From NCBI RefSeq assembly GCF_022790535.1, contig NZ_LOHG01000008.1, forward strand, positions 111,697-175,696: a stretch of 64,000 nt of DNA. Direction: 5' to 3'. Under the pieces are notes generated by a model. The model was not told the origin of the DNA. It did not search any database and saw nothing but the letters and a program-made list of their open reading frames with translations. The stretch comes from Pseudomonas maioricensis. GTDB taxonomy: Bacteria > Pseudomonadota > Gammaproteobacteria > Pseudomonadales > Pseudomonadaceae. Below are positions 31,594 through 39,121 of this stretch, in pieces (position 1 is the stretch's first letter; each line of letters opens with the position of its first letter). Position numbers and translations under genes: made by a program.

Positions 31594-31920
31594 TTAAGCC
31601 ACCTCTCGACGCGCCCACCAGCAGACTGGGCCGTCATCGGTATCGTGAATTGCGAGGCAGAACCAGTTTTCGCCGTCTGGCCGGTCCGGCTCCCAGTAGC
31701 TGCAGTCGGGATCGCCTGCTTCGAAGTAGCGCTCAGATACCGATTCGTCGCTGTGATACTCGAGCGATACCATCTTCACTTGAAGACTTTGTTCAGCGAT
31801 CCAGGCTTTGCATTTTTCTCCGTCGCCTTCGTCGAAGTCGGGCATTTCAGGATGCGCAAACATCCCGTATTCATCGCGCACAACTGGCGCTGCTGCGATC
31901 AGTTTGATTTCTTCGGGCAT
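31594..31920 (-). CDS. phage protein of unknown function
   Basis: 108-aa acidic protein with several Trp and Cys residues (DCSYWEPDRP, CWWARREVA). Start ATG 31920 follows AAGGACGCAGTC. No recognised family. Possibly a small regulatory or nucleotide-metabolism protein of the early left region. Confidence 0.65.
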   Translation of the reverse strand: MPEEIKLIAAAPVVRDEYGMFAHPEMPDFDEGDGEKCKAWIAEQSLQVKMVSLEYHSDESVSERYFEAGDPDCSYWEPDRPDGENWFCLAIHDTDDGPVCWWARREVA

Positions 31921-32098
31921 GACTGCGTCCTTATCGCTACAGCGGCTGGCTTTGGATTGCTGGTAGTGAGCCGACTGTCACAAATCGCGACGTTCATCGG
32001 CCGTATGTTTGTGGGTCTGGCGAAAGCCAGCTTCACTTAAAAGAACGGAGGCCGCTCATGGACTATTGGCGGCCGGTGTCGATGGTCAGGGAGGGGTA

Positions 32099-32308
32099 AT
32101 GAGCACCACACAGGAATGCATCTACTGCCACACGCTCGTGGCGGTATTTAGTGCAGCATTCAGGCTCGGTTTTGATCCATATGCCTTAGCGGTTCAGGCG
32201 AAGCTGGAGTTGTTAGGCGAAGAGGAGGACTCGCCGAGCCTGATTGCGGATGCTGCTGAGCGAGTTATAAACGAGTCGCTTTTGGTGGCAAGGCTTCGAT
32301 GCCGCTAG
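32099..32308 (+). CDS. small phage protein, plus strand
   Basis: 69 aa, start ATG 32099 immediately after GAGGGGTA. An N-terminal CIYCHTL could bind metal but lacks a second CxxC. It runs against the direction of the leftward operon. A 13-codon frame at 32058-32099 with its own ribosome binding site ends on this start codon (TAATG), suggesting either a leader peptide or a remnant. Confidence 0.5.
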   Translation: MSTTQECIYCHTLVAVFSAAFRLGFDPYALAVQAKLELLGEEEDSPSLIADAAERVINESLLVARLRCR

Positions 32309-32339
32309 CCGTACAAGCTCGTTCAACTGGGGAGATCCC

Positions 32340-32432
32340 ATGCACGAGCTGGCTTTGTGGTTTGTCTTGATGCTGTTCTTCGCCGCGCTAATCGTCGCGA
32401 CCTTGATCGTCCTGATCTTTGGTGACGATTAG
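32340..32432 (+). CDS. 30-aa single-span membrane mini-protein
   Basis: MHELALWFVLMLFFAALIVA... followed by TLIVLIFGDD: one hydrophobic helix of about 24 residues with short charged ends. GGGGAGATCCC precedes the ATG at the right distance. It follows the 69-aa gene by 31 nt and its stop overlaps the end of the convergent DUF4406 gene by 4 nt. Role unknown; such mini-proteins in phages can be holin-like or exclusion factors. Confidence 0.5.
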   Translation: MHELALWFVLMLFFAALIVATLIVLIFGDD

Positions 32433-32755
32433 ACGCCTGAGCATGGTTGCACCTGGTATTCAGTGATGGTGTGCGCCGGGCTGTCGCGAATGCCCAGGCG
32501 ATCGGCGACGTAGACTTCCAACTGTGCGCCTTGCAATTTGTCCCAGCTGGGCAGGGTGGCCACATGATGGCAGGTCACGAGCAGGGGCACGTCGCGGCGC
32601 ATGCACTCCTCCCACGATGCGCCGTCTGGGTTGATCTCGGCGTGGTTAACCACATCGAAACCCAGGCCGCGGAGGCGGGCGGCTTCAGCGGCGAAGGCGG
32701 GGAAGTTGTACTCGGGTAGGCCAGTCATTGGCCCGCAGAGGTTGATTCGATGCAT
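32429..32755 (-). CDS. DUF4406 protein (nucleoside deoxyribosyltransferase-like)
   Basis: 108 aa beginning MHRINLCGPMTGLPEYNFPAF, the glycine-rich substrate loop of DUF4406, a group related to nucleoside 2-deoxyribosyltransferases. Residues RGLGFDVVNHAE and the Trp-Glu-Glu-Cys segment continue the fold. Might act on modified nucleotides or on phage nucleotide salvage. Family assignment is fairly sure, activity is not. Confidence 0.75.
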   Translation of the reverse strand: MHRINLCGPMTGLPEYNFPAFAAEAARLRGLGFDVVNHAEINPDGASWEECMRRDVPLLVTCHHVATLPSWDKLQGAQLEVYVADRLGIRDSPAHTITEYQVQPCSGV

Positions 32756-32832
32756 GGCGCTATTCCTGAGAGGTGCTGGACGTTATGTTATGGATTTATA
32801 GATGGGTGAGGTAATCTGAGATCGCTAGAAAT

Positions 32833-33726
32833 ATGGAGATCGTGCCTTTGTACAAATACTGTCGTGTGGATAAATATTCTTTAAATAATTTAAGTGCGAA
32901 CAATATCTTTTTGAATCACCACTCTGCTTTCAATGATCCCTTTGAGTGTCGGTGTGAAATTATCTATGGCTTTCCTTTACTCTCCGATCCATCTGATCGC
33001 CTGATAGCGGTACTAAACGCTTGGGGGTTTAGCGATCCCGAGGATGATCTCGTCAAAGAACACTATCCTGAATTTGCAGAAAGTCTGGAGGAAGGGGAGC
33101 CCATAATAGAACTGTTTATCGAGCGGGCGAGGATCTCTTGCTTCAGCGAACGTAACAATAACCTCCTGATGTGGGCTCACTACGGAGACGGACTAAGGGG
33201 GTTCTGTGTAGAGTTTGATCCGGACTTAATCATCCCGGCAGGACGAGATGCGAGGGTGTACAAGGTGCTGTATGAAGATTCGCCCGCTGTGATAGATGCC
33301 TCGGTAATGGCAATGCTTTACGATCAGCGCGACTGGAATAATGATGCCTACTTCGAAACGCAGACGCTGTCCAATTTTTATGGTGACGATCGTAGCGCTG
33401 ATTTAGAAATGTATACCGTAGGCTTTAAATGCGCTTCGGAGCGTCTTCGCGAAATATACCAAAAAATGCTTGCTACTAAACCTATTGCTTGGAGCTATGA
33501 GGAAGAGCTGCGTTTAATAGACTTTGATAGTAGAGATAATGATCTTGGCGTTCTCCTAGAGTACTCTGCGATGTCTGTTAAATCTGTGATCATAGGAGAG
33601 AGGATGAGTGCCGAGAAGCAGATCCAGCTAATAGCTATTATTAAGAGCGTAAGGCCCGGTTTAAGGATACAGAGGGCGATTATGGTTAAAGGGAGCTTTG
33701 ATATCGAGGTCGTCGATTTTGAATGA
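32833..33726 (+). CDS. DUF2971-family protein
   Basis: 297 aa. Typical DUF2971 features: N-terminal LYKY, the FNDPFEC segment, CFSERNNNLLMWAHYGDGLRGFCVEF in the middle, and an EELRLI segment near the C-terminus. The biochemical function of the family is unknown; members are frequent in prophages and defence islands. Base composition is AT-richer than the backbone, and the gene is transcribed against the leftward operon, so it is probably a cargo (moron) gene. Confidence 0.75.
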   Translation: MEIVPLYKYCRVDKYSLNNLSANNIFLNHHSAFNDPFECRCEIIYGFPLLSDPSDRLIAVLNAWGFSDPEDDLVKEHYPEFAESLEEGEPIIELFIERARISCFSERNNNLLMWAHYGDGLRGFCVEFDPDLIIPAGRDARVYKVLYEDSPAVIDASVMAMLYDQRDWNNDAYFETQTLSNFYGDDRSADLEMYTVGFKCASERLREIYQKMLATKPIAWSYEEELRLIDFDSRDNDLGVLLEYSAMSVKSVIIGERMSAEKQIQLIAIIKSVRPGLRIQRAIMVKGSFDIEVVDFE

Positions 33727-33753
33727 TTGAAAGCGCGAACTTGATAACCGCCA

Positions 33754-34677
33754 TCATTCGTTGTCAGTTAGTATGGCGAATGCTGCAGCTGCCACTCTCG
33801 GAACTTGTCCATTGCCAAGGGCTTTAATTCGGTCCACCCGATGGGCCACCCCATTAGCCACTCGACCCATTGCGGGTTCAGTTGGCCACCGTCGGAGGCC
33901 ATAACTGCGTGGTCCAATCGATCGTTCGATCGGTCCGCTCCGGACTTTCGCGTCAGTGCCGCTGGCGATGAGCCTTTCGCCATGCTGGCCACCGGAGTCG
34001 GCCACTGCTTCACGGCGCTGCTTAGGCCCCAACCTGCGTTCTTGCTGCTGCTGCTGCCTGGCTGGTTGTGGTTGTGGTTGCCGTGCACCGTCGGCGTAGG
34101 CCAGAGCATCGCCGCGGTTACCAGTCTCGGAGACCTCCTTGCTCTCTCTGACGGGCAATCCCCCCTCCTGCTGTCCCATGCAACTGGTGTGGGCAACAAG
34201 CCAAACCCGGTCCCGCTGATGGGGCGCTCCAGTGTCGGATGCTGAAACAATGCACCACTGCGCGTCATACCCCATTTGGGCAAGGTCACCGAGGACCAAG
34301 GCAAGTCCTCTTCCCACAAGCAAAGGTGAGTTTTCCAGGTACACCTTTTTAGGTCGTACCTCGCTGATGATTCGCGCCATTTCACGCCAGAGCCCGGACC
34401 TTGCCCCATCGATCCCTGCACCATTCCCGGCAACTGATATGTCCTGACACGGGAATCCGCCAGAAACCACGTCAACAAGTCCGCGCCATGGTCTTCCGTC
34501 AAAACTGCACACGTCAGACCAAATCGGGAAAGTTGGGAGGGCTCCATCGTTTTGTCGTTGCGCCAGAACTTGTGCTGAGTAGGCATCACGCTCAACGGCG
34601 CAGACGGTTCGCCACCCGAGCAAGTGGCCTCCGAGTATTCCGCCACCAGAGCCTGCGAAAAGAGCCAGCTCATTCAT
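33754..34677 (-). CDS. DNA C5-cytosine methyltransferase
   Basis: 307-aa phage-type m5C methylase using S-adenosylmethionine. Conserved motifs: I (LALFAGSGGG, residues 5-13), IV with catalytic Cys77 in GGFPCQD, VI ENS (115-117), VIII QRDRVW (154-159), and X KALGNGQVP near residue 287. The stretch between VIII and X, including a Gln-rich low-complexity tract, would be the target-recognition region; target unknown. ATG 34677 has GGAG 5 nt upstream. A second ATG 4 nt downstream opens a different, also family-like frame across the whole gene (next entry). Possible roles: protection against host restriction, or partner of the divergent nuclease-like gene. Confidence 0.9.
   Translation of the reverse strand: MNELALFAGSGGGILGGHLLGWRTVCAVERDAYSAQVLAQRQNDGALPTFPIWSDVCSFDGRPWRGLVDVVSGGFPCQDISVAGNGAGIDGARSGLWREMARIISEVRPKKVYLENSPLLVGRGLALVLGDLAQMGYDAQWCIVSASDTGAPHQRDRVWLVAHTSCMGQQEGGLPVRESKEVSETGNRGDALAYADGARQPQPQPARQQQQQERRLGPKQRREAVADSGGQHGERLIASGTDAKVRSGPIERSIGPRSYGLRRWPTEPAMGRVANGVAHRVDRIKALGNGQVPRVAAAAFAILTDNE
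33768..34673 (-). CDS. overlapping +1-frame ORF with LPTP-repeat phage protein features
   Basis: 301-aa frame nested entirely inside the methylase gene on the same strand. It starts at an ATG 4 nt after the methylase ATG (ATGAATG), both within range of one GGAG site. It contains features I recall from a widespread phage protein family: a WKT...LF/LWEDL and WPKWGM-like segment, repeated LLPTPVAWD, LWPTPTVHGN and QWPTPVAS motifs, and the end motif LNPQWVEWLMGWPIGWTELKPL. The LPTP repeats are the +1 reading of the methylase's VAHTS/LAYADG/VADSG repeats. Either true dual coding or a much-annotated shadow of the methylase; the shared start favours the former. Confidence 0.5.
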   Translation of the reverse strand: MSWLFSQALVAEYSEATCSGGEPSAPLSVMPTQHKFWRNDKTMEPSQLSRFGLTCAVLTEDHGADLLTWFLADSRVRTYQLPGMVQGSMGQGPGSGVKWRESSARYDLKRCTWKTHLCLWEEDLPWSSVTLPKWGMTRSGALFQHPTLERPISGTGFGLLPTPVAWDSRRGDCPSERARRSPRLVTAAMLWPTPTVHGNHNHNQPGSSSSKNAGWGLSSAVKQWPTPVASMAKGSSPAALTRKSGADRSNDRLDHAVMASDGGQLNPQWVEWLMGWPIGWTELKPLAMDKFREWQLQHSPY

Positions 34678-34798
34678 ATTTTCTCCAAAGGGGCGCCATC
34701 CCATTTCAGGATACAGGATAGTGGCTATTTGCTTGCGAATAGTGTTTGATGCAGCTGGGATCTGGCATAACGCCAGTATAGGCATTGGAAACTTTGAG

Positions 34799-35971
34799 AT
34801 GCTGCAACAGGCTTTGCGTGTAATTATGGTAAGCGTGGTTGCGATAGCAATATGTGCCGCATTCGGTTGTTATTTTTTAATTTCAGGAGGTGCTTTCCCT
34901 TTAAGTATTTCTGAAGGGGCAACGCTTCTAGCACAAGTGTTCGGAATTACAGGGCTTCTATGGATAATAATCCATTGCGGTACTGCGACAGGAACGGTCT
35001 CTACCGAGAAATTAATCGGTAGTACGTTGGTACTGTCTCTAGCTTTTGGGGCTAATAATACTTGGACCTATGGCTTGTCAATATTCATCGTTGCCACTTT
35101 GGTGACTGAGCTTCAGTTTCTTGAGAAGTTGGCAGCCATGTTTACAAATCGAGATAAGTACTGGGACTATTTGTCGCAGCAATCTCAAGAGGAAATCAGA
35201 ACTAAAGCTCTAGCAGAAGCTGTTGAGGACAAAACATTAGAGGAGAAAGACTCTGTAACTGAGAATGCTCAGGATGATGATTTGGGGACGCCAGCATCAG
35301 GGTCGGATCTTAGCTCCTCTGCTGAAGAGAGGCAAAAAGATCCGACGCCAAAGAATCTAGATCCTGAAAGGTCCGGCGTCTCCGGGGCCGAGTCCAATAA
35401 AGAGCAATCTGGTGGAGCGGGAGCAGAAAAATCTGCGGAGGTGGACTTAGCTTCGGATCCTGTGCTTGCAACCGATTCAAACGGTAGAGAAGTCGGCAAA
35501 AATCAGATATATGACGTTGATCACTATTTGCCTCGTGGCAGCCCACAGACTTATATCAAAAATTTCGACCCGGCGAAGCAAGCCGATATCAATATGGCTT
35601 TTTCAGCTAAAGCAATAGCCGCTCTGGTCTCAGACCGTGGGCCTTTGCCTCGTGGCATTGTACGACATGATATGTCAATACGGACGCGTGGCGGAACCAC
35701 TGAACTGGATGCCGTAATAACTCACGGCAATACAGATTATATTGTAGAAGTGAAGAATTCACGATCACCAACGGTTGTACAGCGCGGGATTGTTCAGGTC
35801 TTGCGTAATGTGCGCATGTATACCGATCTGGTTAGAGTTACTGATTCGACTCAAAGAATTCATGCAATCCTAATTGTTCCAGTTGGTTCTGGTGTTGAGA
35901 GATCAATGAATTTGGGTGTAAGTGTGTTTGAGTTTGATCCGTCGACGGGTGTTATAAAGCAAAAATCATAA
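34799..35971 (+). CDS. membrane-anchored PD-(D/E)XK nuclease-like protein
   Basis: About 390 aa from ATG 34799; other ATGs at 34826, or a GTG at 34721, are possible. Three hydrophobic segments lie in the first ~120 residues. A long, charged, Ser/Glu-rich low-complexity linker follows (about 140-240). The C-terminal domain shows Asp304, then Glu317-Val-Lys319 in TELDAVI...YIVEVKN, and a following QRGIVQVLR helix: the PD-(D/E)XK nuclease layout. No family name recognised. It is divergent from the m5C methylase across 121 nt and AT-richer than the backbone. A membrane-tethered restriction or abortive-infection nuclease is a reasonable inference, not shown. Confidence 0.65.
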   Translation: MLQQALRVIMVSVVAIAICAAFGCYFLISGGAFPLSISEGATLLAQVFGITGLLWIIIHCGTATGTVSTEKLIGSTLVLSLAFGANNTWTYGLSIFIVATLVTELQFLEKLAAMFTNRDKYWDYLSQQSQEEIRTKALAEAVEDKTLEEKDSVTENAQDDDLGTPASGSDLSSSAEERQKDPTPKNLDPERSGVSGAESNKEQSGGAGAEKSAEVDLASDPVLATDSNGREVGKNQIYDVDHYLPRGSPQTYIKNFDPAKQADINMAFSAKAIAALVSDRGPLPRGIVRHDMSIRTRGGTTELDAVITHGNTDYIVEVKNSRSPTVVQRGIVQVLRNVRMYTDLVRVTDSTQRIHAILIVPVGSGVERSMNLGVSVFEFDPSTGVIKQKS

Positions 35972-36056
35972 TATTCGTTCATGGGGGCGGGCAACTTTGC
36001 TAGATTGGCGTGAGATACCATTCAGGTCAGATATTCGGCAATGGTTGGCAGGACCT

Positions 36057-37459
36057 TCAATTACCCGCTGAACATTGGAGGCCTTGACCACCAATGATCA
36101 TTTTCGCCGGTGTGGTGTGGTGTGATTCGATAGTCGGTAGGGGGTAAGCGCTGAACAGGTTCAGCTGCTGTTCCTGTAAGTGCTGCTCTTGCTGTTGGCG
36201 CTGACTCTTTGCTTTGGCGTAGGCGATTCGCGCTCTGGCGATCGCCATGTAGGCGGCGTCTTGCTCGATCCCAATGAACTCAAATCCCTCGAGTACTGCC
36301 GCCTTGCCAGTGCTGCCCGATCCCATGAACGGGTCCAGTGTCTTGCCGCCTGGTGGCGTGACTAGCCGGAGCAGATAGGCCATCAGTTCCGTGGGCTTTA
36401 CCGTGGGGTGGTTGTTGCCCTTTGTGTCAGTGGTTTCGACCTTGCGAAGCGTGGTGCCCTGTTTGAACTGTGGGCCGGGATCGATCAGGCCTTCGTGGCG
36501 ATCGGCTCGGCTAGTCTTGGCGCAGTAGTAGAAGCGGGCGGCGCTGCCGGTATCACCGTGAAACGCACCCTCGACGCGGGAGTACTCGCCGTAGGTGTGC
36601 TTATCTGGCGAGCTGCTCTCGGTACCTTTTACCGGTGCGGCGGCACCAGCCTCTGCGGGGAACATGGCTACCACAACGTCGCTGCCATCGTGGATCAGGT
36701 TCGCTGGCCATCTACCCAGCTGGCTGGCCTTGTCGACGTTAGCCGCAACCTTTGCGCCGTGTGCTGCTACGTGAGCCGGATCGTTCATCCATGGTCTGGC
36801 CCAACCTTCTGGCTTAGATACCTTGCCATTCTCATCACCGCCACCGAGTCTTTCGCCTGTCGGCGCAACGCGGCATGCATCGATGTTGATTGCACCGGTG
36901 CCGTGCTCGGCCACGTTGGCAGCGACGGTGCCGGGGAAGGGCTTGCGCGCCATGCAGATTGGCTCATGCGCTGGCTTGAGAGCAGTCCCCCAGCCAGCGT
37001 GATCGCCTTTCAGGTTGTGTGACTTCGGGAAGCCTGAGCCGAACACCCACATAATCTGGTCGCGGATCTCGAACCCTGCCATTTCGATACCGACTGCCAT
37101 GTGATGGTAGGTGCGGGCCGCGGCGAACGAAAGCAGGTGCCCGCCAGGCTTGAGTACTCGCAGCGCTTCGGTTGCCCATTCCAGCGTAAAGGCTTGAAAG
37201 GCACCCATCGCCGCTGGCGTAAGGTCATATTTACCAGCCCCGCTGCGATCGAGCGGTGACCGCCATTCGGCCCGCAAGCCCCTGCGTGTGACGGCATGCT
37301 GGCCCTGTAAGCGGCGCGGTCCTCGATGTCTTGACCATCCCAGCTTTTGCCCATGAAGCGGATGCCATAGGGCGGGTCGGTTACAACGCTATCTACCGAG
37401 TTGGCGGGCAGGCCGCGCATCACCTCCAGGCAGTCGCCTAGGTGTAGTTCATATTCCAT
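36057..37459 (-). pseudogene. DNA N6-adenine/N4-cytosine methyltransferase, frameshifted
   Basis: Two frames together make one phage methylase of the DPPY-first class. ATG 37459 (GGAGATCTCCC site) gives the N-terminal part with LHLGDCLEVMRGLP and TDPPYGIRF (DPPY at 28-31). The frame is lost around a run of four C (plus strand 37238-37241) after GPNGGHRSIAAG. Inserting one base there would join it to AGKYDLTPAAM..LRVLKPGGHLLSF in the second frame, which runs to 36057 and includes HPTVKPTELMAYL and the SAM-binding DPFMGSGSTG. So it is either a recent inactivation, a sequencing error in a homopolymer, or less likely programmed frameshifting. Confidence 0.8.
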
Positions 37460-37463
37460 GGGA

Positions 37464-37483
37464 GATCTCCATGCATGCGCCGC
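37464..37483. repeat. 20-nt repeat before leftward gene (copy 1)
   Basis: GATCTCCATGCATGCGCCGC, identical to 39947-39966. In both cases it lies just upstream of the start codon of a minus-strand gene, covering the ribosome binding site and the bases before it. Confidence 0.6.
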
Positions 37484-37567
37484 CATGCGGGTTCAGATAG
37501 GTGGCGTGATTCGATGAAGTGAGGTATTTGTGTTGCCCGGCATAGGGCCAAACAGGGGAAATTTGGA

Positions 37568-37762
37568 ATGACGAACCAAGCGCAGATTGACGCTATTGAG
37601 CACTTGTTGTTGGCAGTGCTGAAGCGATTAGGAACCACGTTTTCCGACATCGCCATTGAAGAGGCGCTTGCATCACTCTGGAGTGATGATGCACCCGGAG
37701 GTCTTGAGCGACGCGGATATGCACGTGATTATCTTGCGGACCTAAGAGCTCGGTTGGGCTAG
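37568..37762 (+). CDS. 64-aa phage protein
   Basis: Acidic, helical small protein (MTNQAQIDAIEHLLLAVLKR...) with a GGGGAAATTTGGA leader before the ATG. No known domain. It is convergent with the TGT-like gene, whose stop is 4 nt away. Confidence 0.6.
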   Translation: MTNQAQIDAIEHLLLAVLKRLGTTFSDIAIEEALASLWSDDAPGGLERRGYARDYLADLRARLG

Positions 37763-37766
37763 CTGC

Positions 37767-38492
37767 TCAGAGCGCCATCTCAACCTGAGTCTCGGGCTGC
37801 CAGATTGGCGAACTGTTGTGCGCCTCAATCCTGTCCGCAATGACGTTGGCTCGCTGACCTGCAGTTGGCGGGGCATACATTCCGAACCGACTGATGCTGC
37901 CGCCATTCACAGCGGCGTTGGTGGAGTCGGCCGACGCAAAGGGCAAATACTGGAAAATGGCTGGGTCCAGCATCCGCAAGCCGTGAAGCTTGCAGGCTGG
38001 CCTCCCGTGGTCGTCACAGATGGCGTCCATTGCCGCGGCCATTCGCTTCCACCACGGCGTTGTTCCTGGCGTTGACCACTGTCCCGAACTGCCAATTGCA
38101 ACCGTTCGCCAACACCTTGCCAGTCGCTGCAAGCGCTCCAGCGATTCATGCAAGTGCCATACCGGCACACCGCGCAACTCTTCTGGCCACTGCCGAATAA
38201 GAGTGTCGTTTGCTTGCTCATCGCCGTCGATCACATCAGGGATCAGCGCCCATGTGAATCCTGGGTGGCGATGCCAGTCCTCTACCCACCGGATGTAACC
38301 ATCGATATCCAGTTCGCCGCCTTTCTTCCAGACTGAAAACGCGCCGTTGTCGAATACAAAAGATTTGCAGGCATCGGCAACAATGCCCATGTCGTCCTGA
38401 CGCGGGAAGGGAACCAGCGCGTGACGCCCGGCCAGGAACTTTGCGGCATCCTCGCGCTTACCACCAATCGGTGTGCCGTGGTAATGAATCAT
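37767..38492 (-). CDS. TGT/DpdA-like phage protein
   Basis: 241 aa. The pattern of motifs suggests a TIM-barrel related to tRNA-guanine transglycosylases and the DNA-acting DpdA proteins: FVFDNGAFSVWKKGG, WALIPDVIDGD, GVPVWHLHES, VAIGSSGQW, KLHGLRML, and a C-terminal SADSTNAAVN that resembles the SxDS catalytic aspartate region. No preQ0 biosynthesis genes are in the window, so 7-deazaguanine DNA modification is only a hypothesis. Its 5' end overlaps the next upstream gene by 4 nt. Confidence 0.5.
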   Translation of the reverse strand: MIHYHGTPIGGKREDAAKFLAGRHALVPFPRQDDMGIVADACKSFVFDNGAFSVWKKGGELDIDGYIRWVEDWHRHPGFTWALIPDVIDGDEQANDTLIRQWPEELRGVPVWHLHESLERLQRLARCWRTVAIGSSGQWSTPGTTPWWKRMAAAMDAICDDHGRPACKLHGLRMLDPAIFQYLPFASADSTNAAVNGGSISRFGMYAPPTAGQRANVIADRIEAHNSSPIWQPETQVEMAL

Positions 38493-38734
38493 CCGCTCAG
38501 CCTCACGGTCTCTATTTCCACGCCCTGGTGTGTGGCGATGATCGTCTGGTCCCCGCCGAAGCGTTCCGACAGTTCGTCAGCAATTCGCTCGTGATACCCA
38601 GACTTGATCAGCGCCGTGGCTGTCTTGATGTGCTCAACCATCACCACCACACGCGAGCGGATTTCCAAGTTGTAGATGATCGTATCGCCGTCCGATGGGC
38701 AGACAGCCGTGAAGGTGTGCCGGTAGATGTTCAT
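38489..38734 (-). CDS. 81-aa phage protein
   Basis: Begins MNIYRHTFTAVCPSDGDTI; AAGGATGACCT lies before the ATG. Contains alternating beta-like segments (IIYNLEIRSRVVVMVEHI) and a helical second half. Function unknown. Translationally coupled (ATGA) to the TGT-like gene downstream, so the two may work together. Confidence 0.65.
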   Translation of the reverse strand: MNIYRHTFTAVCPSDGDTIIYNLEIRSRVVVMVEHIKTATALIKSGYHERIADELSERFGGDQTIIATHQGVEIETVRLSG

Positions 38735-38792
38735 AGGTCATCCTTGCAGGGGTGGCGTGAGTCGTTGGAGTTCTATATATAAGGGCATCTCA

Positions 38793-38806
38793 ATACCTAT
38801 GGTTAC
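38793..38806 (+). promoter_or_regulatory. isolated CI-type operator
   Basis: ATACCTATGGTTAC matches the operator consensus ATACCGATGGTTAA of the immunity region at 12 of 14 positions. It lies 12 nt before the start of the 61-aa gene and follows a TATATAT stretch that could be a -10 box, so the gene is probably repressed in the lysogen. Confidence 0.5.
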
Positions 38807-38817
38807 GGGAGTCGAAT

Positions 38818-39003
38818 ATGCGCAATTTCTGGTTTGCAACTCGCAACAACATTGATGCCTGCCGAGTACATGGCCCGTTTTACAAGGCTGAGGCAGTAAC
38901 GGCCCAGAACGTGGTGATTCAAGAAGGTGCTGATGCTGTATCCGTCATCTACAGTGCCGATGACCACCTCACCGCATTCTGCATCGGTGAATTGAAGAGT
39001 TGA
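38818..39003 (+). CDS. 61-aa phage protein under a CI-type operator
   Basis: Small protein MRNFWFATRNNIDACRVHGPF... with GGGAG before the ATG. Sequence is compatible with a compact alpha/beta fold. No domain recognised. Placed directly downstream of an operator-like site, so it may be an early lytic gene. The antisense frame at 38803-39036 is considered a shadow. Confidence 0.55.
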   Translation: MRNFWFATRNNIDACRVHGPFYKAEAVTAQNVVIQEGADAVSVIYSADDHLTAFCIGELKS

Positions 39004-39121
39004 TACGGAACTCACGTCGCCTAATGGAAATGCCACTTCGGAATAACCGTTATAGCCACGCGGTTTAAAGCCAGGCGCATTGCAGGTCTAAGCTCATATC
39101 TCAACCCACGAGGGTTCCGAC

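Noticed and set aside
32058..32099. 13-codon frame MDYWRPVSMVREG with a ribosome binding site, ending on the next start
   Set aside because: Too short to support as a gene; kept only as a possible leader in the entry of the 69-aa gene.
38295..38308. GTAACCATCGATAT, 12/14 match to the CI operator
   Set aside because: Inside the TGT-like coding sequence, with no promoter nearby; likely chance.
38803..39036. 77-codon antisense frame over the 61-aa gene
   Set aside because: The plus-strand gene has a better ribosome binding site, an operator and more protein-like composition.
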